From NCBI GenBank assembly GCA_964020085.1, contig CAXHUQ010000601.1, positions 950,501-1,014,500 on the forward strand: DNA of 64,000 nucleotides. Direction: 5' to 3'. Position numbers and translations under genes: made by a program. Each line of letters begins with the position of its first letter. Within the stretch, counting starts at the first letter, position 1. Positions 1 to 13,000 of this stretch are shown piece by piece. Origin of the DNA: Micromussa lordhowensis (Eukaryota; Cnidaria; Anthozoa; Scleractinia; Lobophylliidae). Below the pieces are notes generated by a model. The model was not told the DNA's origin. It saw only the letters and a program-made list of their open reading frames with translations, and searched no databases.

Positions 1-399
1 TTTAAAATTCTGCAAAGTTGCGACCAGGGAAAAAACCTGCAAAAAGAAGGCCAAAAAAACACCCTGGCGCAAATGCCATTATCTCCTTATTAGAATGCAC
101 TAAAGATGCCAACACACCACAACATTTTGCAGCAAACCGCGGCTCCCAAACTGCCCGTAAAGCCGAGCTATGGCAAATTTGGCAAGGACACCCTCAGCAC
201 GCATTTTCTGAAATTCTGCAAAGTTGCGACCAGGGAAAAGTCCTGCAGAAAGAAGGCCAGAAAAAGCACACTGGCGCAAATGCCATCCTCTCTTAATTAG
301 AATGCACTTAAAGTGCCAACACAGCACAACATTTTGCAGCAAACCGCGGCTCCCTAAGTGTTTGTAAAGCCGAGCTATGGCAAATTTGGCAAGGACACC

Positions 400-3387
400 C
401 TCAGCGCGCATTTTCTGAAATCCTGCAAAGTTGCGACCAGGGGAAAAACCTGCAGAAAGAAGGCCAGAAAAAACACCCTGGCGCAAATGCCATTATCTCC
501 TAAGTCAAATGCACTTAAAGTGCCAACATAGCACAACATTTTGCAGCAAACCGCGGCTCTTAAAGTGCCCGTAAAGCCGAGCTATGGCAAATTTGGCAAG
601 GACACCCTCAGCGCGCATTTTCTGACATTCTGCAAAGTTGCGATCAGGGGAAAGTCCTGCAGAAAGAAGGCAAGGAAATACCCTGGCGCAAATGCCATCA
701 TCTTCTAATTAAAATGCGCTTAAAGTGCAAACATAGCACAACATTATGCAGCAAACCGCGGCTCCCTAAGTGCCCGTAAAGCCGAGCTATGGCAAATTTG
801 TTAAGGACACCCTCAGCGCGCATTTTCTGAAATTCTGCAAAGTTGCGATCAGGGGAAAGTCCTGCAGAAAGAAGGCCAGAAAAAACACCCTGGCGCAAAT
901 GCCATTATCTCCTACTTAAAATGCGCTTAAAGTGCAAACATAGCACAACATTTTGCAGCAAACCGCGGCTCCCTAAGTGCCCATAAAGCCGAGCTATGGC
1001 AAATTTGGCAAGGACACCCTCAGCGCACATTTTCTGAAATTCTGCAAAGTTGCGATCAGGGGAAAGTCCTGCAGAAAGAAGGCCAGAAAAAACACCCTGG
1101 CGCAAATGCCATTATCTCCTACTTAAAATGCGCTTAAAGTGCAAACATAGCACAACATTTTGCAGCAAACCGCGGCTCCCTAAGTGCCCGTAAATCCGAG
1201 CTATGGCAAATTTGGCAAGGACACCCTCAGCGCGCATTTTCTGAAATTCTGCAAAGTTGCGACCAGGCGAAAAACCTGCAGAAAAAAGGCCAGAAAAAAA
1301 ACCCTGGCGCAAATGCCATTATCTCCTAACTAGAATGCACTTAAAGTGCCAACATAGCACAACATTTTCCAGTAACCCGCGGCTCCCAAAGTGCCCGTAA
1401 AGCCGAGCTATGGCAAATTTGGCAAGGACATCCTCAGCGCACATTTTCTGAAATTCTGCAAAGTTGCGATCAGGGGAAAAACCTGCAGACAGAGGGCCAG
1501 AAAAAAAACCCTGGCGCAAATGCCATTATCTCCTAATTAGAATGCACTAAAAGTGCCAACATAGCACAACATTTTGCAGCAAATCGCGGCTCCCAAAGTG
1601 CCCGTAAAGCCGAGCTATGGCAAATTTGGCAAGGACACCCTCAGCGCGCATTTTCTGAAATTCTGCAAAGTTGCGACCATGGGAAAAACCTGCAGAAAGA
1701 AGGCCAGAAAAAAAACCCTGGCGCAAATGCCATTATCTTTAATTTAAAATGCACTTAAAGTGCCAACATAGCACGACATTTTGCAGCAAACTGCGGCTCC
1801 CAAAGTGCCCGTAAAGCCGAGCTATGGCAAATTTGGCAAGAAAACCCTCAGCGCGCATTTTCTGAAATTCTGCAAAGTTGCGATCAGGGGAAAGTGCTGC
1901 AGAAAGAAGGCAAGGAAAAACACCCTCGCGCAAATGCCATCATCTCCTAATTAAAATGCGCTTAAAGTGCAAACGTAGCACAACATTTTGCAGCAAACCG
2001 CGGCTCCCAAACTGCCCGTAAAGCCGAGCTATGGCAAATTTGGCAAGGACACCCTCAGCGCGCATTTTCTGAAATTCTGCAAAGTTGCGACCAGGGGAAA
2101 AACCTGCAGACAGAGGGCCAGAAAAAAAACCCTGGCGCAAATGCCATTATCTCCTAGTTAAAATGCACTTAAAGTGCCAACATAGCACAACATTTTGCAG
2201 CAAACCGCGGCTCCCAAAGTGCCCGTAAAGCCGAGCTATGGCAAATTTGGCAAGGACATTCTCAGCGCGCATTTTCTGAAATTCTGCAAAGTTGCGACCA
2301 GGGAAAAGTCCTGCAGAAAGAAGGCCAGAAAAAACACCCTGGCGCAAATGCCATCATCTGCTAATTAGAATGCGCTTGAAGTGCTAACATAGCACAACAT
2401 TTTGCAGCAAACTGCGGCTCCCTAAGTGCCCGTAAAGCCGAGCTATGGCAAATTTGGCAAGGACACCCTTAGCGCGCATTTTCTGAAATTCTGCAAATTT
2501 GCGACCAGGGGAAAGACCTGCAGAAAGAAGGCCAAAAAAAAAACCTGGCGCAAATGCCATTATCTCCTACTTAGAATGCACTTAAAGTGCCAACATAGCA
2601 CAACATTTTGCAGCAAACCGCGGCTCCCAAAGTGCCCGTAAAGCCGAACTATGGCAAATTTGGCAAGGACACCCTCAGCGCGCATTTTCTGAAATTCTGC
2701 AAAGTTGCAAAAAGGGGAAAGTCGTGCAGAAAGAAGGCCAGAAAAAACACCCTGGCGCAAACGCCGCTATCTCCTAAATCAAACAAACTTAAAGTGCCAA
2801 CATAGCACAACATTTTGCAGCAAACCGCGGCTCCCTAAGTGCCCGTAAAGCCGAGCTATGGCAAATTTGGCAAGGACACCCTCAGCGCGCATTTTCTGAA
2901 ATTCTGCAAAGTTGCGATTAGGAAAAAAACCTGCAGAAAGAAGGCAAGAAAAAACACCCTGGCGCAAATGCCATTATCTCCCAGGTCAAATGCACTTAAA
3001 GTGCCAACATAGCACAACATTTTGCAGCAAACCGCGGCTCCCTAAGTGCCCGTAAAGCCGAGCTATGGCAAATCTGGCAAGGACACCCTCAGCGCGCTTT
3101 TTCTGAAATTCTGCAAAGTTGCGATCAGGGGAAAGTCCTGCAGAAAGAAGGCCAGAAAAAAAACCCTGGCGCAAATGCCATCATCTTTTAATTAAAATGC
3201 GCTTCAAGTGCCAACATAGCACAACATTTTTCAGCAAACCGCGGCTCCCTAAGTGCCCGTAAAGCCGAGGTATGGCAAATTTGGCAAGGACACCCTCAGC
3301 GCGCATTTTTTGAAATTCTGCAAAGTTGCGACCATCGGAAAAACCTGCAGAAATAAGGTTAGAAAAAACACCCTGGCGCAAATGCCA
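400..3387. repeat. HOR copy 1 (14 monomers plus a partial one)
   Basis: From about position 400 the monomers follow the same order of diagnostic variants as later copies. The monomer at 698 (ATTATGCAGC variant) recurs at 3799 and 10416. The monomer at 2986 (AATCTGGCAAGG, GCGCTTTTTCTG) recurs at 6706, 9602 and 12911. The one at 3181 (CATTTTTCAGC, GACCATCGG) recurs at 6901, 9797 and 13106. The distance to the matching monomer of copy 2 is 3,101 bp, or 15 monomers. Compared with the fullest order, copy 1 lacks about four monomers between the classes seen at 2779 and 2986. Confidence 0.9.
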
Positions 3388-6300
3388 TTATCTCCTAATT
3401 ACAACGCACTTAAAGTGCCAACATAGTACAACATTTTGCAGCAAAGCGCGGCTCCCTAAGTGCCCGTAAAGCCGAGCTATGGCAAATTTGGCAAGGACAC
3501 CCTCAGCGCGCATTTTCTGAACTTCTGCAAAGTTGCAACCAGGGGAAAAACCTGCAGAAAGAAGGCCAGAAAAAACACCCTGGCGCAAATGCCATTATCT
3601 CCTAAGTCAAATGCACTTAAAGTGCCAACATAGCACAACATTTTGCAGCAAACCGCGGCTCTTAAAGTGCCCGTAAAGCCGAGCTATGGCAAATTTGGCA
3701 AGGACACCCTCAGCGCGCATTTTCTGACATTCTGCAAAGTTGCGATCAGGGGAAAGTCCTGCAGAAAGAAGGCAAGGAAATACCCTGGCGCAAATGCTTT
3801 ATCTTCTAATTAAAATGCGCTTAAAGTGCAAACATAGCACAACATTATGCAGCAAACCGCGGCTCCCTAAGTGCCCGTAAAGCCGAGCTATGGCAAATTT
3901 GGCAAGGACACCCTCAGCGCGCATTTTCTGAAATTCTGCAAAGTTGCGATCAGGGGAAAGTCCTGCAGAAAGAAGGCCAGAACAAACACCCTGGCGCAAA
4001 TGCCATTATCTCCTACTTAAAATGCGCTTAAAGTGCAAACATAGCACAACATTTTGCAGCAAACCGCGGCTCCCTAAGTGCCCATAAAGCCGAGCTATGG
4101 CAAATTTGGCAAGGACACCCTCAGCGCACATTTTCTGAAATTCTGCAAAGTTGCGATCAGAAGAAAGTCCTGCAGAAAGAAGGCCAGAAAAAACACCCTG
4201 GCGCAAATGCCATTATCTCCTACTTAAAATGCGCTTAAAGTGCAAACATAGCACAACATTTTGCAGCAAACCGCGGCTCCCTAAGTGCCCGTAAAGCCGA
4301 GCTATGGCAAATTTGGCAAGGGCACCCTTAGCGCGCATTTTCTGAAATTCTGCAAAGTTGCGACCAGGCGAAAAACCTGCAGAAAAAAGGCCAGAAAAAA
4401 AACCCTAGCGCAAATGCCATTATCTCCTAATTAGAATGCACGTAAAGTGCCAACATAGCACAACATTTTCCAGTAACCCGCGGCTCCCAAAGTGCCCGTA
4501 AAGCCGAGCTATGGCAAATTTGGCAAGGACATCCTCAGCGCACATTTTCTGAAATTCTGCAAAGTTGCGATCAGGGGAAAAACCTGCAGACAGAGGGCCA
4601 GAAAAAAAACCCTGGCGCAAATGCCATTATCTCCTAATTAGAATGCACTAAAAGTGCCAACATAGCACAACATTTTGCAGCAAATCGCGGCTCCCAAAGT
4701 GCCCGTAAAGCCGAGCTATGGCAAATTTGGCAAGGACACCCTCAGCGCGCATTTTCTGAAATTCTGCAAAGTTGCGACCATGGGAAAAACCTGCAGAAAG
4801 AAGGCCAGAAAAAAAACCCTGGCGCAAATGCCATTATCTCCTAATTAGAATGCGCTTAAAGTGCCAACATAGCACGACATTTTGCAGCAAACTGCGGCTC
4901 CCAAAGTGCCCGTAAAGCCGAGCTATGGCAAATTTGGCAAGGACACCCTTAGCGCGCATTTTCTGAAATTCTGCAAAGTTGCGACCAGGGGAAAGACCTG
5001 AAGAAAGAAGGCCAAAAAAAAACCTGGCGCAAATGCCATTATCTCCTACTTAGAATGCACTTAAAGTGCCAACATAGCACAACATTTTGCAGCAAACCGC
5101 GGCTCCCAAAGTGCCCGTAAAGCCGAACTATGGCAAATTTGGCAAGGACACCCTCAGCGCGCATTTTCTGAAATTCTGCAAAGTTGCGACCAGGGGAAAA
5201 ACCTGCAGACAGAGGGCCAGAAAAAAAAACCCTGGCGCAAATGCCATTATCTCCTAGTTAAAATGCACTTAAAGTGCCAACATAGCACAACATTTTGCAG
5301 CAAACCGCGGCTCCCAAAGTGCCCGTAAAGCCGAGCTATGGCAAATTTGGCAAGGACATTCTCAGCGCGCATTTTCTGAAATTCTGCAAAGTTGCGACCA
5401 GGGAAAAGTCCTGCAGAAAGAAGGCCAGAAAAAACACCCTGGCGCAATTGCCATCATCTGCTAATTAGAATGCGCTTGAAGTGCCAACATAGCACAACAT
5501 TTTGCAGCAAACTGCGGCTCCCTAAGTGCCCGTAAAGCCGAGCTATGGCAAATTTGGCAAGGACACCCTTAGCGCGCATTTTCTGAAATTCTGCAAAGTT
5601 GCGACCAGGGGAAAGACCTGAAGAAAGAAGGCCAACAAAAAAACCTGGCGCAAATGCCATTATCTCCTACTTAGAATGCACTTAAAGTGCCAACATAGCA
5701 CAACATTTTGCAGCAAACCGCGGCTCCCAAAGTGCCCGTAAAGCCGAACTATGGCAAATTTGGCAAGGACACCCTCAGCGCGCATTTTCTGAAATTCTGC
5801 AAAGTTGCAAAAAGGGGAAAGTCGTGCAGAAAGAAGGCCAGAAAAAACACCCTGGCGCAAACGCCGCTATCTCGTAAGTCAAACGCACTTAAAGTGCCAA
5901 CATAGCACAACATTTTGCAGCAAACCGCGGCTCCCTAAGTGCCCGTAAAGCCGAGCTATGGCAAATTTGGCAAGGACACCCTCAGCGCGCATTTTCTGAA
6001 ATTCTGCAAAGTTGCGATTAGGAAAAAAACCTGCAGAAAGAAGGCAAGAAAAAACACCCTGGCGCAATTGCCATTATCTCCCAAGTCAAATGCGCTTAAA
6101 GTGCCAACATAGCACAACATTTTGCAGCAAACCGCGGCTTCCTAAGTGCCCGTAAAGCCGAGCTATGGCAAATTTGGCAAGGACACCCTCAGCGCGCATT
6201 TTCTGAAATTCTGCAAAGTTGCGACCAGAGGAAAGTCCTGCAGAAGGAAGCCAAAAAAAACACCCTGGCGCAAATGCCATCATCTACTGATTAGAATGCA

Positions 6301-7107
6301 CTGGAAGTGCAAGGATAGCACAACATTTTGCAGCAAACCGCGGCTCCCTAAGTGCCCGTAAAGCCGAGCTATGGCAAATTTGGCAAGGACACCCTCAGCG
6401 CGCATTTTCTGAAATTCTGCAAAGTTGCGACCAGGGGAAAAACCTGCAGAAAGAAGGCCAGAAAGAACACCCTGGCGAAAATGCCATTATCTCCTAAGTC
6501 AAATGCACTTAAAGTGCCAACATAGCACAACATTTTCCAGCAAACAGCGGCTCCGAAAGTGCCCGTTAAGCCGAGCTATGGCAAATTTGGCAAGGACACC
6601 CTGAGCGCGCATTTTCTGAAACTCTGCAAAGTTGCGACCAGGGAAAAAACCTGCAGAAAGAAGGCAAGAAAAAACACCCTGGCGCAAGTGCCATTATCCT
6701 TTAAGTCAAATGCACTTAAAGTGCCAACATAGCACAACATTTTGCAGCAAACCGCGGCTCCCTAAGTGCCCGTAAAGCCGAGCTATGGCAAATCTGGCAA
6801 GGACACCCTCAGCGCGCTTTTTCTGAAATTCTGCAAAGTTGCGATCAGGGGAAAGTCCTGCAGAAAGAAGGCCAGAAAAAAAACCCTGGCGCAAATGCCA
6901 TCATCTTTTAATTAAAATGCGCTTCAAGTGCCAACATAGCACAACATTTTTCAGCAAACCGCGGCTCCCTAAGTGCCCGTAAAGCCGAGGTATGGCAAAT
7001 TTGGCAAGGACACCCTCAGCGCGCATTTTTTGAAATTCTGCAAAGTTGCGACCATCGGAAAAACCTGCAGAAATAAGGTTAGAAAAAACACCCTGGCGCA
7101 AATGCCA
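3388..7107. repeat. HOR copy 2 (18 monomers, 3,720 bp)
   Basis: Begins with the monomer carrying AACATAGTACAAC and GCAAAGCGCGG, which starts copies 2, 3 and 4 (3388, 7108, 10004) and the truncated tail at 13313. This is the longest copy. It contains two fused monomers (4834-5039 and 5040-5246) that fit one duplication followed by one smaller deletion. Monomers 6706 and 6901 match 9602/9797 and 12911/13106 almost base for base. Confidence 0.9.
5040..5246. repeat. Fused monomer, duplication-type junction
   Basis: The low-coordinate half matches the class at 2560 (CTTAGAATGCAC, AAGCCGAACTATGG). The high half matches the class at 1940 (CAGACAGAGGGCCAG). In copy 1 the order is 1940, 2147, 2354, 2560, so joining 2560-low to 1940-high is what a duplicating unequal exchange within monomers would leave. 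Classes 2147, 2354 and 2560 then follow again at 5247, 5454 and 5660, as expected. Confidence 0.75.
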
Positions 7108-10003
7108 TTATCTCCTAATTACAATGCACTTAAAGTGCCAACATAGTACAACATTTTGCAGCAAAGCGCGGCTCCCTAAGTGCCCGTAAAGCCGAGCTAT
7201 GGCAAATTTGGCAAGGACACCCTCAGCGCGCATTTTCTGAAATTCTGCAAAGTTGCGACCAGGGGAAAAACCTGCAGAAAGAAGGCCAGAAAAAACACCC
7301 TGGGGCAAATGCCATTATCTCCTAAGTCAAATGCACTTAAAGTGCCAACATAGCACAACATTTTGCAGCAAATCGCGGCTCCCAAAGTGCCCGTAAAGCC
7401 GAGCTATGGCAAATTTGGCAAGGACACCCTCAGCGCGCATTTTCTGAAATTCTGCAAAGTTGCGACCATGGGAAAAACCTGCAGAAAGAAGGCCAGAAAA
7501 AAAACCCTGGCGCAAATGCCATTATCTCCAATTTAAAATGCACTTAAAGTGCCAACATAGCACGACATTTTGCAGCAAACTGCGGCTCCCAAAGTGCCCG
7601 TAAAGCCGAGCTATGGCAAATTTGGCAAGAAAACCCTCAGCGCGCATTTTCTGAAATTCTGCAAAGTTGCGATCAGGGGAAAGTGCTGCAGAAAGAAGGC
7701 CAGGAAAAACACCCTCGCGCAAATGCCATCATCTCCTAATTAAAATGCGCTTAAAGTGCAAACGTAGCACAACATTTTGCAGCAAACCGCGGCTCCCAAA
7801 CTGCCCGTAAAGCCGAGCTATGGCAAATTTGGCAAGGACACCCTCAGCGCGCATTTTCTAAAATTCTGCAAAGTTGCGACCAGGGGAAAAACCTGCAGAC
7901 AGAGGGCCAGAAAAAAAACCCTGGCGCAAATGCCATTATCTCCTAGTTAAAATGCACTTAAAGTGCCAACATAGCACAACATTTTGCAGCAAACCGCGGC
8001 TCCCAAAGTGCGCGTAAAGCCGAGCTATGGGAAATTTGGCAAGGACATTCTCAGCGCGCATTTTCTGAAATTCTGCAAAGTTGCGACCAGGGAAAAGTCC
8101 TGCAGAAAGAAGGCCAGACAAAACACCCTGGCGCAAATGCCATCATCTGCTAATTAGAATGCGCTTGAAGTGCCAACATAGCACAACATTTTGCAGCAAA
8201 CTGCGGCTCCCTAAGTGCCCGTAAAGCCGAGCTATGGCAAATTTGGCAAGGACACCCTTAGCGCGCATTTTCTGAAATTCTGCAAAGTTGCGACCAGGGG
8301 AAAGACCTGAAGAAAGAAGGCCAAAAAAAAAACCTGGCGCAAATGCCATTATCTCCTACTTAGAATGCACTTAAAGTGCCAACATAGCACAACATTTTGC
8401 AGCAAACCGCGGCTCCCAAAGTGCCCGTAAAGCCGAACTATGGCAAATTTGGCAAGGACACCCTAAGCGCGCATTTTCTGAAATTCTGCAAAGTTGCAAA
8501 AAGGGGAAAGTCGTGCAGAAAGAAGGCCAGAAAAAACACCCTGGCGCAAACGCCGCTATCTCCTAAGTCAAACGCACTTAAAGTGCCAACATAGCACAAC
8601 ATTTTGCAGCAAACCGCGGCTCCCTAAGTGCCCGTAAAGCCGAGCTATGGCAAATTTGGCAAGGACACCCTCAGCGCGCATTTTCTGAAATTCTGCAAAG
8701 TTGCGATTAGGAAAAAAACCTGCAGAAAGAAGGCAAGAAAAAACACCCTGGCGCAAATGCCATTATCTCCCAAGTCAAATGCACTTAAAGTGCCAACATA
8801 GCACAACATTTTGCAGCAAACTGCGGCTCTTAAAGTGCCCGTAAAGCCGAGCTATGGCAAATTTGGCAAGGACACCCTCAGCGCGCATTTTCTGAAATTC
8901 TGCAAAGTTGCGATCAGGGGAAAGTCCTGCAAAAAGAAGGCCGGAAAAAACACCCTGGCGCAAATGCCATTATCTCGTAAGTCAAATACACTTAAAGTGC
9001 CAACATAGCAACACATTTTGCAGCAAACCGCGGCTTCCTAAGTGCCCGTAAAGCCGAGCTATGGCAAATTTGGCAAGGACACCCTCAGCGCGCATTTTCT
9101 GAAATTCTGCAAAGTTGCGACCAGAGGAAAGTCCTGCAGAAAGAAGCCAAAAAAAACACCCTGGCGCAAATGCCATCATCTACTGATTAGAATGCGCTGG
9201 AAGTGCAAGGATAGCACAACATTTTGCAGCAAACCGCGGCTCCCTAAGTGCCCGTAAAGCCGAGCTATGGCAAATTTGGCAAGGACACCCTCAGCGCGCA
9301 TTTTCTGAAATTCTGCAAAGTTGCGACCAGGGGAAAAACCTGCAGAAAGAAGGCCAGAAAGAACACCCTGGCGAAAATGCCATTATCTCCTAAGTCAAAT
9401 GCACTTAAAGTGCCAACATAGCACAACATTTTCCAGCAAACAGCGGCTCCCAAAGTGCCCGTTAAGCCGAGCTATGGCAAATTTGGCAAGGACACCCTGA
9501 GCGCGCATTTTCTGAAACTCTGCAAAGTTGCGACCAGGGAAAAAACCTGCAGAAAGAAGGCAAGAAAAAACACCCTGGCGCAAGTGCCATTATCCTTTAA
9601 GTCAAATGCACTTAAAGTGCCAACACAGCACAACATTTTGCAGCAAACCGCGGCTCCCTAAGTGCCCGTAAAGCCGAGCTATGGCAAATCTGGCAAGGAC
9701 ACCCTCAGCGCGCTTTTTCTGAAATTCTGCAAAGTTGCGATCAGGGGAAAGTCCTGCAGAAAGAAGGCCAGAAAAAAAACCCTGGCGCAAATGCCATCAT
9801 CTTTTAATTAAAATGCGCTTCAAGTGCCAACATAGCACAACATTTTTCAGCAAACCGCGGCTCCCTAAGTGCCCGTAAAGCCGAGGTATGGCAAATTTGG
9901 CAAGGACACCCTCAGCGCGCATTTTTTGAAATTCTGCAAAGTTGCGACCATCGGAAAAACCTGCAGAAATAAGGTTAGAAAAAACACCCTGGCGCAAATG
10001 CCA
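7108..10003. repeat. HOR copy 3 (14 monomers, 2,896 bp)
   Basis: The shortest internal copy. It lacks the four-monomer group found at 698, 905, 1112 and 1319 in copy 1 and at 10416-11037 in copy 4. The loss is explained by the fused monomer at 7315-7521. It keeps classes absent from copies 1 and 2, such as the one at 8775 (AAACTGCGGCTCTTAAAG combined with GCAAAAAGAAGGCC), also present at 12084. Confidence 0.9.
7315..7521. repeat. Fused monomer, deletion junction in HOR copy 3
   Basis: Starts like the class at 3595 (CTCCTAAGTCAAATGCAC) and ends like the class at 4627 (GCAAATCGCGGCTCCC, GCGACCATGGG). This removes five monomers relative to copy 2. The switch lies between the CTTAAAGTGCC dyad and AAATCGCGG, inside a stretch identical in both parents. 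Confidence 0.7.
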
Positions 10004-13000
10004 TTATCTCCTAATTACAATGCACTTAAAGTGCCAACATAGTACAACATTTTGCAGCAAAGCGCGGCTCCCTAAGTGCCCGTAAAGCCGAGCTATGGCA
10101 AATTTGGCAAGGACACCCTCAGCGCGCATTTTCTGAAATTCTGCAAAGTTGCGACCAGGGGAAAAACCTGCAGAAAGAAGGCCAGAAAAAACACCCTGGC
10201 GCAAATGCCATTATCTCCTAAGTCAAATGCACTTAAAGTGCCAACATAGCACAACATTTTGCAGCAAACCGCAGCTCTTAAAGTGCCCGTAAAGCCGAGC
10301 TATGGCAAATTTGGCAAGGACACCCTCAGCGCGCATTTTCTGACATTCTGCAAAGTTGCGATCAGGGGAAAGTCCTGCAGAAAGAAGGCAAGGAAATACC
10401 CTGGCGCAAATGCCATCATCTTCTAATTAAAATGCGCTTAAAGTGCAAACATAGCACAACATTATGCAGCAAACCGCGGCTCCCTAAGTGCCCGTAAAGC
10501 CGAGCTATGGCAAATTTGACAAGGACACCCTCAGCGCGCATTTTCTGAAATTCTGCAAAGTTGCGATCAGGGGAAAGTCCTGCAGAAAGAAGGCCAGAAA
10601 AAACACCCTGGCGCAAATGCCATTATCTCCTACTTAAAATGCGCTTAAAGTGCAAACATAGCACAACATTTTGCAGCAAACCGCGGCTCCCTAAGTGCCC
10701 ATAAAGCCGAGCTATGGCAAATTTGGCAAGGACACCCTCAGCGCACATTTTCTGAAATTCTGCAAAGTTGCGATCAGGGGAAAGTCCTGCAGAAAAAAGG
10801 CCAGAAAAAACACCCTGGCGCAAATGCCATTATCTCCTACTTAAAATGCGCTTAAAGTGCAAACATAGCACAACATTTTGCAGCAAACCGCGGCTCCCTA
10901 AGTGCCCGTAAAGCCGAGCTATGGCAAATTTGGCAAGGACACCCTCAGCGCGCATTTTCTGAAATTCTGCAAAGTTGCGACCAGGCGAAAAACCTGCAGA
11001 AAAAAGGCCAGAAAAAAAACCCTGGCGCAAATGCCATTATCTCCTAATTAGAATGCACTTAACGTGCCAACATAGCACAACATTTTCCAGTAACCCGCGG
11101 CTCCCAAAGTGCCCGTAAAGCCGAGCTATGGCAAATTTGGCAAGGATATCCTCAGCGCACATTTTCTGAAATTCTGCAAAGTTGCGATCAGGGGAAAAAC
11201 CTGCAGACAGAGGGCCAGAAAAAAAACCCTGGCGCAAATGCCATTATCTCCTAATTAGAATGCACTAAAAGTGCCAACATAGCACAACATTTTGCAGCAA
11301 ATCGCGGCTCCCAAAGTGCCCGTAAAGCCGAGCTATGGCAAATTTGGCAAGGACACCCTCAGCGCGCATTTTCTGAAATTCTGCAAAGTTGCGACCATGG
11401 GAAAAACCTGCAGAAAGAAGGCCAGAAAAAAAACCCTGGCGCAAATGCCATTATCTCCAATTTAAAATGCACTTAAAGTGCCAACATAGCACGACATTTT
11501 GCAGCAAACTGCGGCTCCCAAAGTGCCCGTAAAGCCGAGCTATGGCAAATTTGGCAAGAAATCCCTCAGCGCGCATTTTCTGAAATTCTGCAAAGTTGCG
11601 ATCAGGGGAAAGTGCTGCAGAAAGAAGGCCAGGAAAAACACCCTCGCGCAAATGCCATCATCTCCTAATTAAAATGCGCTTAAAGTGCAAACGTAGCACA
11701 ACATTTTGCAGCAAACCGCGGCTCCCAAACTGCCCGTAAAGCCGAGCTATGGCAAATTTGGCAAGGACACCCTCCGCGCGCATTTTCTGAAATTCTGCAA
11801 AGTTGCAAAAAGGGGAAAGTCGTGCAGAAAGAAGGCCAGAAAAAACACCCTGGCGCAAACGCCGCTATCTCCTAAGTCAAACGCACTTAAAGTGCCAACA
11901 TAGCACAACATTTTGCAGGAAACCGCGGCTCCCTAAGTGCCCGTAAAGCCGAGCTATGGCAAATTTGGCAAGGACACCCTCAGCGCGCATTTTCTGAAAT
12001 TCTGCAAAGTTGCGATTAGGAAAAAAACCTGCAGAAAGAAGGCAAGAAAAAACACCCTGGCGCAAATGCCATTATCTCCCAAGTCAAATGCACTTAAAGT
12101 GCCAACATAGCACAACATTTTGCAGCAAACTGCGGCTCTTAAAGTGCCCGTAAAGCCGAGCTATGGCAAATTTGGCAAGGACACCCTCAGCGCGCATTTT
12201 CTGAAATTCTGCAAAGTTGCGATCAGGGGAAAGTCCTGCAAAAAGAAGGCCAGAAAAAACACCCTGGCGCAAATGCCATTATCTCGTAAGTCAAATACAC
12301 TTAAAGTGCCAACATAGCAACACATTTTGCAGCAAACCGCGGCTTCCTAAGTGCCCGTAAAGCCGAGCTATGGCAAATTTGGCAAGGACACCCTCAGCGC
12401 GCATTTTCTGAAATTCTGCAAAGTTGCGACCAGAGGAAAGTCCTGCAGAAAGAAGCCAAAAAAAACACCCTGGCGCAAATGCCATCATCTACTGATTAGA
12501 ATGCGCTGGAAGTGCAAAGATAGCACAACATTTTGCAGCAAACCGCGGCTCCCTAAGTGCCCGTAAAGCCGAGCTATGGCAAATTTGGCAAGGACACCCT
12601 CAGCGCGCATTTTCTGAAATTCTGCAAAGTTGCGACCAGGGGAAAAACCTGCAGAAAGAGGGCCAGAAAGAACACCCTGGCGAAAATGCCATTATCTCCT
12701 AAGTCAAATGCACTTAAAGTGCCAACATAGCACAACATTTTCCAGCAAACAGCGGCTCCCAAAGTGCCCGTTAAGCCGAGCTATGGCAAATTTGGCAAGG
12801 ACACCCTGAGCGCGCATTTTCTGAAACTCTGCAAAGTTGCGACAAGGGGAAAAACCTGCAGAAAGAAGGCAAGAAAAAACACCCTGGCGCAAGTTCCATT
12901 ATCCTTCAAGTCAAATGCACTTAAAGTGCCAACATAGCACAACATTTTGCAGCAAACCGCGGCTCCCTAAGTGCCCGTAAAGCCGAGCTATGGCAAATCT

